Source: a virus
IMG/VR virus record: IMGVR_UViG_3300040801_002714
Span: 1 to 20,435 of that record
Length of the DNA: 20,435 nucleotides
Reading direction: 5' to 3' (one strand)
The notes beneath the pieces were generated by a model, which was not told the DNA's origin, ran no database searches, and was given only the letters and a program-made list of their open reading frames with translations. Shown here in pieces: positions 1 to 5,764 of this stretch (positions within the stretch are counted from its first letter, which is position 1; every line of letters starts with the position of its first letter). Made by a program: the position numbers and the translations under genes.

Positions 1-303
1 GACATCCGCCTCGGTAACAGTTGCAGGAAGATCTGCAGGCTGCGCCCAGCGCATCATCTTGTCTTCGGGGTTGTAGTAAGGGATACCCTTGAGGTCGGTC
101 GGCTCCATGAGGAGCAAGCGCATGTCGATCACAATGCGATCTTGTGCGACCGCAATTGCTTCGACCAGTTCTGATTTACCAATGCCGGGCGGACCCCAGA
201 TAAACGCAGGCTGCTGAGCGTAAATGGATAGTTCGATCAGCTCTCTAGCGTTGCCTGGTGTGACGGCATATTCACTGGCGAGGCCATCTTTCTTTGCTGC
301 CAT
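1..303 (-). CDS. MoxR-type AAA+ ATPase, N-terminal part (runs off the left edge)
   Basis: The first 101 residues are present; the gene continues beyond base 1. A Walker A P-loop, GPPGIGKS, lies near residues 38-45, preceded by the alanine/proline-rich strand typical of MoxR-family AAA+ ATPases. After it comes the RIVIDMRLLLMEPTDLKG stretch, in which MoxR proteins commonly show a D-x-R-x8-DL pattern. MoxR ATPases act as chaperones, often with a VWA or metallopeptidase-like partner encoded next door; any such partner would lie outside the window. The ATG at 301-303 is chosen because AAGGAG stands 9 bases upstream. A sigma70-like promoter (349-377) gives a leader of about 40 bases. Family-level assignment is good; substrate and role in infection are unknown. 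Confidence 0.82.
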   Translation of the reverse strand, partial: MAAKKDGLASEYAVTPGNARELIELSIYAQQPAFIWGPPGIGKSELVEAIAVAQDRIVIDMRLLLMEPTDLKGIPYYNPEDKMMRWAQPADLPATVTEADV

Positions 304-348
304 AGGTGTTTGCTCCTTGTAGTGGCGCTTTTGTTAAAACCCATGACT

Positions 349-377
349 ATAGTACGAATGTTTCGGCCCGGTGTCAA
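349..377 (-). promoter_or_regulatory. sigma70-like promoter P1 for the MoxR-type gene
   Basis: Reading the minus strand, TTGACA (372-377) is followed after 17 bases by TACTAT (349-354). The TGA inside TTGACA is the stop codon (374-376) of the upstream metallopeptidase-like gene. The -35 box is a perfect consensus and the -10 box matches 4 of 6 positions. A start codon with a strong ribosome binding site follows about 45 bases downstream. It is one of five promoters in the window with the same stop-codon/-35 geometry. Confidence 0.65.
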
Positions 378-967
378 TAGGTCTCTGTAACTTTTTTGTC
401 GGAAAGATCCGCAACAATTTCACGAAGCCGTTGTGCTTCTTGGCAAGCTTCTGCCCAAATGATGTTCATGCTGTACTCAGACAGGATGACATAAGTCTCA
501 GCAATGTACTCTTCCCAGTGTTCCTTGCGGTCACCACCCTGCATGTCGGAGCAGATCGGAGGAAGAATTTCGAGCAACTGTTCTTTGCTGCTCATAATGC
601 GATTACCACACTGGTCCAGGATATTGTTCTCCTGGGCAAACAGATGTGAAATGATGTGGGCGTTAACTTCGCGCTCGACTTCTTCGTCTGTGTAGTCCGG
701 GCGCATCGTGTTCGTAACGTAGCCGACGCCGTAGTGGTTGTGCATCAGTTTGTCGGAGTAGTCATCGAATTCCACGAACACGTCAATTGCATGACCAACT
801 TCGTGCACAATCGCTGCCAAGCAGTCTTCGGTCAGTGCGAACGCCTTGCTGTCGATTGTTGCGTTCGGGTCGTAAGAGCCAGCCAGCGCAATAAACGGGC
901 AAACAGTGTTCAGTTGATCCAGCAGCTTGTGGCTCTGACCAGGGCTTGTAGTAAAGATACTAAACAT
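374..967 (-). CDS. putative zinc metallopeptidase-like protein (HEVGH)
   Basis: The 197-residue product has an HExxH zinc-metallopeptidase signature, HEVGH, at residues 55-59 in the helical context AAIVHEVGHAID. Further acidic and histidine residues follow (EEVEREVNAHIISH, about 95-108) that could supply a third ligand. No signal peptide is visible, so it should be cytoplasmic or in the virion. The open frame extends to an ATG at 1000, but that ATG overlaps the -10 box of promoter P2 and cannot be in the message. The ATG at 967 follows GAGAG by 6 bases and is preferred; the ATG at 982 is an alternative. The gene sits directly upstream of the MoxR-type ATPase, a family that often works with metallopeptidase-like partners. 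The overall fold is not recognised, and protease activity is inferred from the motif alone. Confidence 0.6.
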   Translation of the reverse strand: MFSIFTTSPGQSHKLLDQLNTVCPFIALAGSYDPNATIDSKAFALTEDCLAAIVHEVGHAIDVFVEFDDYSDKLMHNHYGVGYVTNTMRPDYTDEEVEREVNAHIISHLFAQENNILDQCGNRIMSSKEQLLEILPPICSDMQGGDRKEHWEEYIAETYVILSEYSMNIIWAEACQEAQRLREIVADLSDKKVTETY

Positions 968-998
968 GCTGTGCTCTCTGTCCATTAACTTTACACAC

Positions 999-1027
999 AT
1001 TATGCCTGAATATATTCAGTTTGTCAA
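999..1027 (-). promoter_or_regulatory. sigma70-like promoter P2 with a 14-bp palindrome in the spacer
   Basis: Minus strand: TTGACA (1022-1027), 17-base spacer, CATAAT (999-1004). The -35 is a perfect consensus and its TGA is the stop codon (1024-1026) of the upstream gene. The spacer contains the perfect palindrome CTGAATATATTCAG (1006-1019), which would be well placed for a repressor or activator to bind between the two boxes. The promoter fixes the start of the downstream metallopeptidase-like gene at an internal ATG, because the first ATG lies in the -10 box. Confidence 0.72.
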
Positions 1028-1407
1028 CTACTGGTTTTGACCCAAACTGTCTTGGTTTTGGCCTTTGCAAGATTGTATTTTTCGAACAAAGGTCCCCATC
1101 CTTGGGGCGGAGCAGACTCTTCACCGTATGAGTCCCACCACCCAAATACTTCGTAAACAATATCCTCGACACTGTGTACTTGGGCGATTCTGTTGTATCG
1201 TGCACATGAAACTAAATCGCCCGAAGGAATCTCATTAAAATCAATGCTTCCGGTCTTGGGTATGTCGGTAATACGATACCAGAGGATTTCCTCAGGATAG
1301 TCCTCTAGGTTACCTTCGAACACTTCCGGCTTCTCTATCTTTCTGATAAAAAGCTCTACCTTGATTCCGGAGCGGAGCAGTTCTACGATGATCGGATTAA
1401 TGTTCAC
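1024..1407 (-). CDS. hypothetical protein, 127 aa, GTG start
   Basis: I do not recognise this family. The protein is mixed in composition, with no signal peptide or membrane segment. An aromatic, proline-rich middle (VFGWWDSYGEES then PPQGWGPLF, about residues 87-108) and a lysine/threonine-rich tail (KAKTKTVWVKTSS) are its visible features. The start is GTG at 1405-1407, overlapping the TGA stop of the upstream gene as GTGA. A good AAGGAGA site lies 7 bases before it, inside the upstream coding end, so the two are translationally coupled. Its stop codon forms part of the -35 box of promoter P2. It is probably a small early-type accessory protein, but that is position-based inference only. 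Confidence 0.75.
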   Translation of the reverse strand: MNINPIIVELLRSGIKVELFIRKIEKPEVFEGNLEDYPEEILWYRITDIPKTGSIDFNEIPSGDLVSCARYNRIAQVHSVEDIVYEVFGWWDSYGEESAPPQGWGPLFEKYNLAKAKTKTVWVKTSS

Positions 1408-1616
1408 TTGCAGATCTCCTTGCCAGCCTTACTGAGATGATCCTCGGAGACCATTTCGCACACTTTGCTTTCGACCATGCTCTCGTAGCCCCAGGTCCAG
1501 TTCCACCAGCGGTAAAGGTGAAAGATGCCCCATACTATTACGAAGAAGAGCACGACACCTGCAGCACCGAATGCTAGCAGTGCAAGGGTGTCACCCTTTC
1601 CTTTACGACTAGGCAT
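1404..1616 (-). CDS. small single-pass membrane protein, 70 aa
   Basis: The N-terminus is basic (MPSRKGKGD), followed by one hydrophobic segment at about residues 10-34, ending in an aromatic belt (HLYRWWNWTWGY) typical of a membrane interface. The remaining 35 residues are polar with two cysteines. By the positive-inside rule the short N-terminus would be cytoplasmic and the tail periplasmic. It could be a holin-like, superinfection-exclusion or envelope-targeting protein, but nothing in the sequence decides between these. The ATG at 1614-1616 overlaps the previous gene by 8 bases, and its own stop overlaps the next GTG start. The ribosome binding site is weak (GGAG about 9 bases upstream). 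Confidence 0.75.
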   Translation of the reverse strand: MPSRKGKGDTLALLAFGAAGVVLFFVIVWGIFHLYRWWNWTWGYESMVESKVCEMVSEDHLSKAGKEICK

Positions 1617-1938
1617 ATTCTTTTACTCCGGGCATATCCATATAGTAATCAGTAGCAGGACAGCCTAGCTTGAATATCATAGCATCTTCCGGAGTCACGT
1701 AGACTCCGCTAAAGCCCAGTATGTAATCTGTTTCTTTCTCTTCAAACCACATACGTATCATTGCTAGGGTATTTCTGCTGTGAGATCTGATACAGGCCCA
1801 ATCGTCTACCGTGCCTACCAACAAAGGCTTCGAATGCTTGAGGGGAGTAAATTCTCGATGCAGCTGGTCGGATAACTCACGGTTACCACCTCTTAGCACT
1901 CGACTGATTTCGTCCCAATCAGTTACGGGCCTAAACAT
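1609..1938 (-). CDS. hypothetical protein, 109 aa
   Basis: The family is not recognised. It looks like a soluble alpha/beta protein with no signal peptide or transmembrane segment. A glycine/aromatic stretch (YILGFSGVYVTPEDAMIFKLG, about residues 72-92) is the most ordered-looking part. It lies in a chain of overlapping genes: the ATG at 1936-1938 is inside the previous gene's end (16-base overlap), and its stop overlaps the next start by 8 bases. This argues for a single message with coupled translation. Base composition looks like that of its neighbours. No function is proposed. Confidence 0.7.
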   Translation of the reverse strand: MFRPVTDWDEISRVLRGGNRELSDQLHREFTPLKHSKPLLVGTVDDWACIRSHSRNTLAMIRMWFEEKETDYILGFSGVYVTPEDAMIFKLGCPATDYYMDMPGVKEYA

Positions 1939-2192
1939 GAAACCTTGACCTCAATGTAGGGGCTGCCGCGTCCACCAGTCATCACAGCAGCATTTTCGAT
2001 CTGTGCATAAATGGGAAACTCTTGTCGCCACTCTGTGCGTAGTTCGGCCATCGTTGCATCTAGCTGGGCCTGGGCCCGTTTTTTTGGACCCGGGAGAAAC
2101 AGCCTATCGATCTCGTCTTTGATCCGTGCATACCGTTCGACTAATTGGAACAGCTTGCAGTCTTCGTCAGGATATATTCGTATCTTGTGCAT
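1923..2192 (-). CDS. hypothetical protein, 89 aa, helical middle
   Basis: The family is not recognised. The centre (about residues 17-58) is rich in charged residues and alanine, likely a pair of helices, broken by a GPKK turn. The C-terminal part (MTGGRGSPYIEVKVSCLGP) looks like a beta hairpin. The coding sequence contains a run of seven adenines at the Pro-Lys-Lys codons (bases 2079-2085), a place where slippage could occur, but the frame is intact in this window. The ATG at 2190-2192 overlaps the bL12-like gene by 26 bases, and the end overlaps the next gene by 16. It is probably co-transcribed from promoter P3. Confidence 0.68.
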   Translation of the reverse strand: MHKIRIYPDEDCKLFQLVERYARIKDEIDRLFLPGPKKRAQAQLDATMAELRTEWRQEFPIYAQIENAAVMTGGRGSPYIEVKVSCLGP

Positions 2193-2577
2193 TGTTGAGA
2201 AACCGTTTGTCTAACATTTCGGTAATGGATGCAGATACATAATAGTCACCTGCCAGCGTCGCAGCAACAGCAATTTCTTTCAGTTGATCAACATACTTCT
2301 GATAGGTGAAGCTGTTACTGAGCATGGTGATAACTCCACCTGATCTCTCAATGACCTTGAGATATTCGTGAAGATCGGAGTCGGAGAGGTCCTCTGTAAC
2401 TACCACAGTCTGTGACCGGGTCTCAGCATCTTCGACAAGTTCTTTGGCCTCTTTAAGGCCTTTGCCGGTGAAATATCTGATAGCCTTAATGATAGATATC
2501 TTGCGAGTGGTGTCGCTAGGAATTACCCTCAGTTCGAATGCAGGTCCCATGCCGCTGTTGATCTCAAATACGCTCAT
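2167..2577 (-). CDS. stand-alone ribosomal protein bL12 (L7/L12) C-terminal-domain protein
   Basis: Residues about 13-86 align by eye with the C-terminal domain of bL12. The helix-loop-helix KISIIKAIRYFTGKGLKEAK followed by ELVEDA copies the E. coli KVAVIKAVR...GLGLKEAKDLVE segment. The residues that bind translational GTPases in E. coli (K65, I69, K70, R73, G79, L80, K81, K84) all have identical counterparts here: K26, I30, K31, R34, G40, L41, K42, K45. The N-terminal domain that dimerises and binds uL10 is missing. About 50 extra residues follow the domain. Phage-encoded bL12 homologues are known from marine viruses. The product could bind EF-Tu/EF-G or tune host ribosomes; this is inference. 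The start at 2575-2577 lies 6 bases from the -10 box, so the message may be leaderless. The ATG for residue 10 is an alternative start. Confidence 0.85.
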   Translation of the reverse strand: MSVFEINSGMGPAFELRVIPSDTTRKISIIKAIRYFTGKGLKEAKELVEDAETRSQTVVVTEDLSDSDLHEYLKVIERSGGVITMLSNSFTYQKYVDQLKEIAVAATLAGDYYVSASITEMLDKRFLNNAQDTNIS

Positions 2578-2583
2578 GTTCTC

Positions 2584-2611
2584 AGTATAGCAAACTGTGT
2601 GAATATGTCAA
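2584..2611 (-). promoter_or_regulatory. sigma70-like promoter P3 for the bL12-like gene
   Basis: Minus strand: TTGACA (2606-2611), 16-base spacer, TATACT (2584-2589). The TGA of the -35 box is the stop codon (2608-2610) of the upstream gene. Only six bases (GAGAAC) separate the -10 box from the ATG at 2577, so transcription should begin at or next to the start codon, predicting a leaderless message. The spacer carries TATTCA, similar to the P2 and P4 spacers. Confidence 0.72.
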
Positions 2612-2973
2612 CTGTTGAATATTTGTGCTTTCTCTAAAAACTGATGAACGGATCCATGCAGTTTAAGAAGCAGGGCATCGTCGTCGGAGTATACTGCAAA
2701 GAACTTTCTCGAAAGGTACCAGGGTCCAGTCAGTGCTGCTAGACCTATAATGTGTTTGGTAAGAAAGTTGTCGGAGTGTTCGAACACCCAGCACTTAGCC
2801 AGTTTACTCAAGTGTCGGTGTCCAATGTAAGTTAAACGTAAAGATCCAGAGCGTCGAAATATTTTTGATTCTGCGTCGCCATCTTGATTTAGTTCAGGAA
2901 AATGTGACACAAGAACTTCCACAGTTCTTTTTCTAACAGTCTCCTGATCGTGATTTACCAATCGGGCCACCAT
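2608..2973 (-). CDS. conserved phage hypothetical protein, 121 aa
   Basis: I believe this belongs to a family of uncharacterised proteins seen in marine T4-like phages, marked by a pattern of the type LRLTYIGHRHLSK (about residues 46-58), a central LTKHIIGLAALTGPWYLSRK (about 70-90) and an acidic-then-basic end DDALLLKLHG. That recognition is from memory and was not searched. The protein is soluble, small and basic-to-neutral, with no membrane segment. The ATG at 2971-2973 lies 19 bases inside the upstream gene, and the ribosome binding site is poor. The stop codon forms part of the -35 box of promoter P3. Function is unknown. Confidence 0.72.
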   Translation of the reverse strand: MVARLVNHDQETVRKRTVEVLVSHFPELNQDGDAESKIFRRSGSLRLTYIGHRHLSKLAKCWVFEHSDNFLTKHIIGLAALTGPWYLSRKFFAVYSDDDALLLKLHGSVHQFLEKAQIFNS

Positions 2974-3662
2974 TCTTTTCTTTCGGGCTGAGGTCCGATG
3001 TCTGGGCAGAACTTTGGCTGAGGAGTACCCTTTAAGCGATTGATAATTTCGTTATCTTCCCATTCTTTTCTCTGGGCCTCAACATTTCTTTTTAGACCAG
3101 GCCAATCATCTAGCCAGATAGTCACTGTGTAATTTCCGCGTTGTCCGCCACTACCCGATCCTGTACAGATACCAATTCTTTTCAACAAGTCAGTATCGAT
3201 ATAATAATCTTTCTTGTTGCTGAGAAGATAGATGTTTCCTGTAAAGCCAGGGTACCCTCGCGGCACACCTTTGTCACTTTCTCTCCCGCACCAGTTAGTC
3301 TTTCCTGAACGCGGACAACTGTGGCTGTTTGAACAACTGTCTGAATATCTGAGGTTATTTAGATCCAGGATAGTTTGAAAGTCTTTGGGGAACTTGGTTT
3401 GATGCCACCGATCTCTTCTGCCTTCTAGATCTAAGAAATAGTCAAGATTCTTTTCTACCCATTTGATGATTTCATAGGGCGTAGACAGTTCTTCGGTTTC
3501 GGTAGCGAACCAGTCGTAGAATTGGTCGCGCTTGCGCTGAAGCAATTCTCTCTGCTTCTTGATGCGATATTGCTTGTTGACGTGTGCGCGGTATTTCTTT
3601 TCGTCTTCTAGAGGGAAAAGCTTTTTACTGTGCGGACATTGCCAGGCTTGAACTTTTGGCAT
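2955..3662 (-). CDS. hypothetical protein, 235 aa, with N-terminal Cys/His motif
   Basis: The family is not recognised. The N-terminus has a zinc-finger-like arrangement, CPHSKKLFPLEDEKKYRAHV (residues 9-28), with a C-x2-H pair and a later histidine. A long basic helix (KKQRELLQRKRDQFYDW) follows. The middle holds four cysteines (SCSNSHSCPRSGKTNWCGR, about 109-127) and glycine-rich loops (CTGSGSGGQRGNY). The tail is proline- and tryptophan-rich (ERKEWWPDW). Nucleic-acid binding would fit the basic helix and Cys/His clusters, but this is inference. Promoter P4 lies upstream, giving a leader of about 25-30 bases without an obvious Shine-Dalgarno sequence. Confidence 0.78.
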   Translation of the reverse strand: MPKVQAWQCPHSKKLFPLEDEKKYRAHVNKQYRIKKQRELLQRKRDQFYDWFATETEELSTPYEIIKWVEKNLDYFLDLEGRRDRWHQTKFPKDFQTILDLNNLRYSDSCSNSHSCPRSGKTNWCGRESDKGVPRGYPGFTGNIYLLSNKKDYYIDTDLLKRIGICTGSGSGGQRGNYTVTIWLDDWPGLKRNVEAQRKEWEDNEIINRLKGTPQPKFCPDIGPQPERKEWWPDW

Positions 3663-3692
3663 CTGACTGTGAGAATCTGTGAGTGAGCTCGC

Positions 3693-3721
3693 AGTATACG
3701 ACTGAATATTTACTCAGTCAA
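3693..3721 (-). promoter_or_regulatory. sigma70-like promoter P4 with an inverted repeat
   Basis: Minus strand: TTGACT (3716-3721), 17-base spacer, TATACT (3693-3698). The TGA is the stop codon (3718-3720) of the upstream gene. Bases 3700-3719 form an inverted repeat, GACTGA-8 bases-TCAGTC, covering the end of the -35 box and the spacer. Its half-site and AT-rich centre resemble the P2 palindrome, suggesting a shared regulator or simply a shared promoter design. It serves the 235-residue gene whose ATG is at 3662. Confidence 0.7.
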
Positions 3722-4008
3722 TCCCCAGTATACAGTTCACCTTGTGCAAGTCTATACACTTCGAAATCTTTGCATTTGAATAGATCATTCAGTCTTTCTG
3801 CAAGATTAAGTGCGTGACCGGGATTACTGAAGCTGGTCTTTTTGTATTTAGGACCGGGGTAGCTTACTAGCTTATTCAATGTGCGTAGATTGATAGGGTC
3901 GCCCTTGTAGTACACTGCCCAAATTGCACCAGCTTCTAGTATTTGTTCTGCTTTGTACGATTCGGGATCTACATGCTCAAGAAGAATCGTTGGTTTAGGT
4001 CTAGCCAT
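3718..4008 (-). CDS. conserved phage hypothetical protein, 96 aa
   Basis: From memory this matches a small uncharacterised family widespread in marine T4-like phages. It begins with ARPKPTILLEH and has the central block INLRTLNKLVSYPGPKYKK (about residues 39-57), then SFSNPGHALNLAERLN. Such proteins are around 90-100 residues long, and this one looks complete. There is no signal peptide or membrane segment. The ATG at 4006-4008 has AAGGA 9 bases upstream and follows a late-type box (4042-4049) by 33 bases, so late expression is likely. A virion or assembly role would fit late expression but is inference. Confidence 0.78.
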   Translation of the reverse strand: MARPKPTILLEHVDPESYKAEQILEAGAIWAVYYKGDPINLRTLNKLVSYPGPKYKKTSFSNPGHALNLAERLNDLFKCKDFEVYRLAQGELYTGD

Positions 4009-4041
4009 TACAAAGGTCCTTAAATAATTATCTACTATGTT

Positions 4042-4049
4042 TATTTATC
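4042..4049 (-). promoter_or_regulatory. T4-type late promoter box (GATAAATA)
   Basis: The minus strand reads GATAAATA, matching the NATAAATA form of the T4-like late -10 element (T4 consensus TATAAATA). It is centred in the only AT-rich gap of this area (4009-4063) and lies 33 bases before the ATG at 4008. Just upstream, bases 4052-4065 can form a weak AT-rich hairpin (AAAAC-4 bases-GTTTT) behind the protease stop codon. That is too weak to call a terminator with confidence. Confidence 0.55.
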
Positions 4050-4063
4050 TAAAAACAGCAGTT

Positions 4064-5023
4064 TTAATTAAGTAGGAAACCTAGTACAACTGGAATAGTT
4101 ATTGTGTCTCGACCGCGTCTAACAGTGACATTGACTGTGGTACCTGGGCGCAAAGATTGAACATAATCGATTAGCTCGTAACTGGACACCATAGGTACTC
4201 CATCCACCGAAATGATAAGATCGTGCTTCTTGAGTCCACCGATCTTTGCAGGAGAATTTTTCATCACTTCTGTGATCAATATGCCTTGTGTTGTTCCTCT
4301 GCTAATAACACCGAAAGATGATCGTTTTATTTCACCTTTTTCAAGCAAAATTCTCTGGATAGTTTGCTGACTTAGTTCACTGTCAGTGGCAAGCGATATA
4401 CCGTTGCTTCCGCCTGATATTGTGATGATTGCTTGAATGATACCAATCACTTCACCGTTCATATTAAAAAGCGGTCCGCCCGAGTTACCAGTGTTCACTG
4501 CGGCATCTGTTTGTATGTAACGAATGAAGTTTTTCGCATAGTCTCTTCTGCCAGCAAAAGACACAATACCTTTTGTCACAGTAAACTCAAATCCAAATGG
4601 GTGCCCAACTGAGAACACATCCTCGCCTACTTGTGTTTCTCCCTGGTGCCACTTTACTGGTGTACCCGATACTCGAGACTTGTCTTCGTCCATTATGTCC
4701 AGCACCACAATATCAGCAGCAGGATCGTATCCCACAATCTTTGCTTTTAATCTCTTGTTTTGATTATATGCACGATAGTAGACATCAGTCGTGCCTTTGA
4801 TAACATGATAACTGGTAACAATAGTATCTTCGTCAATGAAGAAACCTGTGCCTTGTTTAACCACAGCTTCTTCGAAAATACTGTCTATTACAGAAGTGTC
4901 GGGAGCGGAGATGGCAGAAATTACCACAACGCTGGGAAGAACCTCACGTATGGTATCGGGGAAGTTTTCTGCTTGGGAAGTAGCAGAAATCAACAGTAAT
5001 ATACATAACAAAAACTGTTTCAA
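4064..5023 (-). CDS. secreted HtrA/Deg-like serine protease with PDZ domain
   Basis: The 319-residue protein carries a clear signal peptide (residues 1-18, hydrophobic core LLCILLLIS, likely cleavage after SQA), so it should act in the periplasm. The trypsin-like domain has the catalytic His73 (SYHVIKG), Asp104 (PAADIVVLD) and Ser181 (GNSGGPL), with the DegP-style oxyanion-loop region VGHPFG. One PDZ domain spans about 245-316 (SPAKIGGLKKHDLIISVDG). The layout is that of DegS/DegQ-type quality-control proteases; host DegP has two PDZ domains. Translation must start at TTG (5021-5023), since an in-frame stop lies three codons upstream and no ATG precedes the signal peptide. A late-type box is 34 bases upstream. 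It may help late envelope steps or particle processing, but the sequence does not say which. Confidence 0.9.
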   Translation of the reverse strand: MKQFLLCILLLISATSQAENFPDTIREVLPSVVVISAISAPDTSVIDSIFEEAVVKQGTGFFIDEDTIVTSYHVIKGTTDVYYRAYNQNKRLKAKIVGYDPAADIVVLDIMDEDKSRVSGTPVKWHQGETQVGEDVFSVGHPFGFEFTVTKGIVSFAGRRDYAKNFIRYIQTDAAVNTGNSGGPLFNMNGEVIGIIQAIITISGGSNGISLATDSELSQQTIQRILLEKGEIKRSSFGVISRGTTQGILITEVMKNSPAKIGGLKKHDLIISVDGVPMVSSYELIDYVQSLRPGTTVNVTVRRGRDTITIPVVLGFLLN

Positions 5024-5028
5024 CGAGC

Positions 5029-5283
5029 TTACTCTTCAGTGAATGATCCTCCAGTAATATTTATTGTTTTTTGCTCGTCTTTATCTGTGTTGATTTCTTC
5101 TCGCAGCTTGGAGATTTCTATTCTTTGTTCAGCTGCTGTTTTGGAAAGGTGTGTGATTTGACTTTGCAGGTCATCGATTTCTGCAAGAAGATTTCGGGCG
5201 TCATCGCGCCCGATCATTATCTTAGGTGTGCGAGTCCTAGCAGCATTTTTGTGCTGAACTCGAAGCTTCTTTATTGCTGACAT
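5029..5283 (-). CDS. small coiled-coil protein, 84 aa
   Basis: The N-terminus is strongly basic (KKLRVQHKNAARTRTPK). Residues about 28-66 form a heptad-like coiled coil (LLAEIDDLQSQITHLSKT, then EQRIEISKLREEI). The tail is acidic and flexible. The family is not recognised. A short basic head plus a coiled coil could suit a scaffold or DNA-bound accessory protein, without proof. The ATG at 5281-5283 overlaps the previous gene by 13 bases, and the stop lies 5 bases before the protease TTG start. The late box for the protease is embedded in this gene's last codons. Confidence 0.72.
   Translation of the reverse strand: MSAIKKLRVQHKNAARTRTPKIMIGRDDARNLLAEIDDLQSQITHLSKTAAEQRIEISKLREEINTDKDEQKTINITGGSFTEE
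5058..5065 (-). promoter_or_regulatory. T4-type late promoter box (AATAAATA) for the protease
   Basis: The minus strand reads CAATAAATA, fitting NATAAATA. The box sits inside the end of the upstream coiled-coil gene and 34 bases before the TTG start of the serine protease. This spacing is nearly the same as at 4042 (33 bases) and 7710 (30 bases), which strengthens the call. Confidence 0.55.
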
Positions 5284-5762
5284 TTGCGAAGCTTGGCAAG
5301 GACACTTTTCATTTCGCGTTCTAGTTTGAACGGACCTTGATACTCATACTTGTCCAGTGTGGCCAGCTTAGGACAAAAGCTAGGCAACCATCCCTTAGGA
5401 AACTTGAGGCAGTAGTAGCCTGCTGCATAATAAACTTCACTGCTTTCTGATTTGGTATACAGTGGCAGTTCGCTGAGTTTGTCGTCCGGATCAGCCTCGT
5501 AGGGATCGTCAAAGTCAACTGGGTATCCCTTTACAAAGTATTCTGCATCTGTTTTCTTTTCTTCTTCGATCACAATCTTGTCAAAGATGTCACCTACGTT
5601 GAAGAAACCAGACACTTCATCCTTTGTGTCGAACGTAGTCTTAACGTCTTTTGCAATCAGGATAAACTTTTCTTTCTGCTCTGACAGAATTGCAATTTTG
5701 TTAAGGCCGTTATCACTTAACACTAACCAACTCTTTTCTGAAAGAGGTTTTAATTTTACCAT
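5271..5762 (-). CDS. conserved phage hypothetical protein, 163 aa
   Basis: From memory this is an uncharacterised family shared by marine T4-like phages. It opens with KLKPLSEKSWLVLSDNG and has the recognisable blocks YFVKGYPVDFDDPYEA (about residues 75-90), VYYAAGYYCLKFPKGWLPS (about 110-128) and FCPKLATLDKYEYQGPFK. The repeated aromatic and proline pattern suggests a compact beta-rich domain. No signal peptide or membrane segment is seen. It lies directly downstream of the RNase H-like gene and one small gene, with gaps of 2-6 bases, so it is probably co-transcribed with them. Function is unknown. Confidence 0.8.
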   Translation of the reverse strand: MVKLKPLSEKSWLVLSDNGLNKIAILSEQKEKFILIAKDVKTTFDTKDEVSGFFNVGDIFDKIVIEEEKKTDAEYFVKGYPVDFDDPYEADPDDKLSELPLYTKSESSEVYYAAGYYCLKFPKGWLPSFCPKLATLDKYEYQGPFKLEREMKSVLAKLRKCQQ

Positions 5763-5764
5763 TG

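Noticed and set aside
374-1000. Longer form of the metallopeptidase-like gene, starting at ATG 998-1000
   Set aside because: That ATG overlaps the -10 box of a near-consensus promoter, so it would not be in the message; the ATG at 967 has a better ribosome binding site.
960-1205. Minus-strand frame of 81 codons crossing promoter P2
   Set aside because: It overlaps two better-supported genes and the promoter, and resembles no family.
2066-2085. Plus-strand hairpin GGGC-CTGG-GCCC followed by seven T, resembling an intrinsic terminator
   Set aside because: The stem has only four pairs, it lies in a coding sequence, and no plus-strand transcript is supported.
2079-2085. Run of seven adenines in the 89-aa gene as a programmed frameshift site
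   Set aside because: The A-AAA-AAC heptamer is not in the required frame, and a shifted product would not give a plausible fusion.
4051-4066. Terminator behind the protease gene
   Set aside because: The stem is only five mostly A-T pairs; it is noted in the late-box entry but not called.
5321-5518. Minus-strand frame of 65 codons within the 163-aa conserved gene
   Set aside because: Entirely contained in a conserved gene, with low-quality composition.
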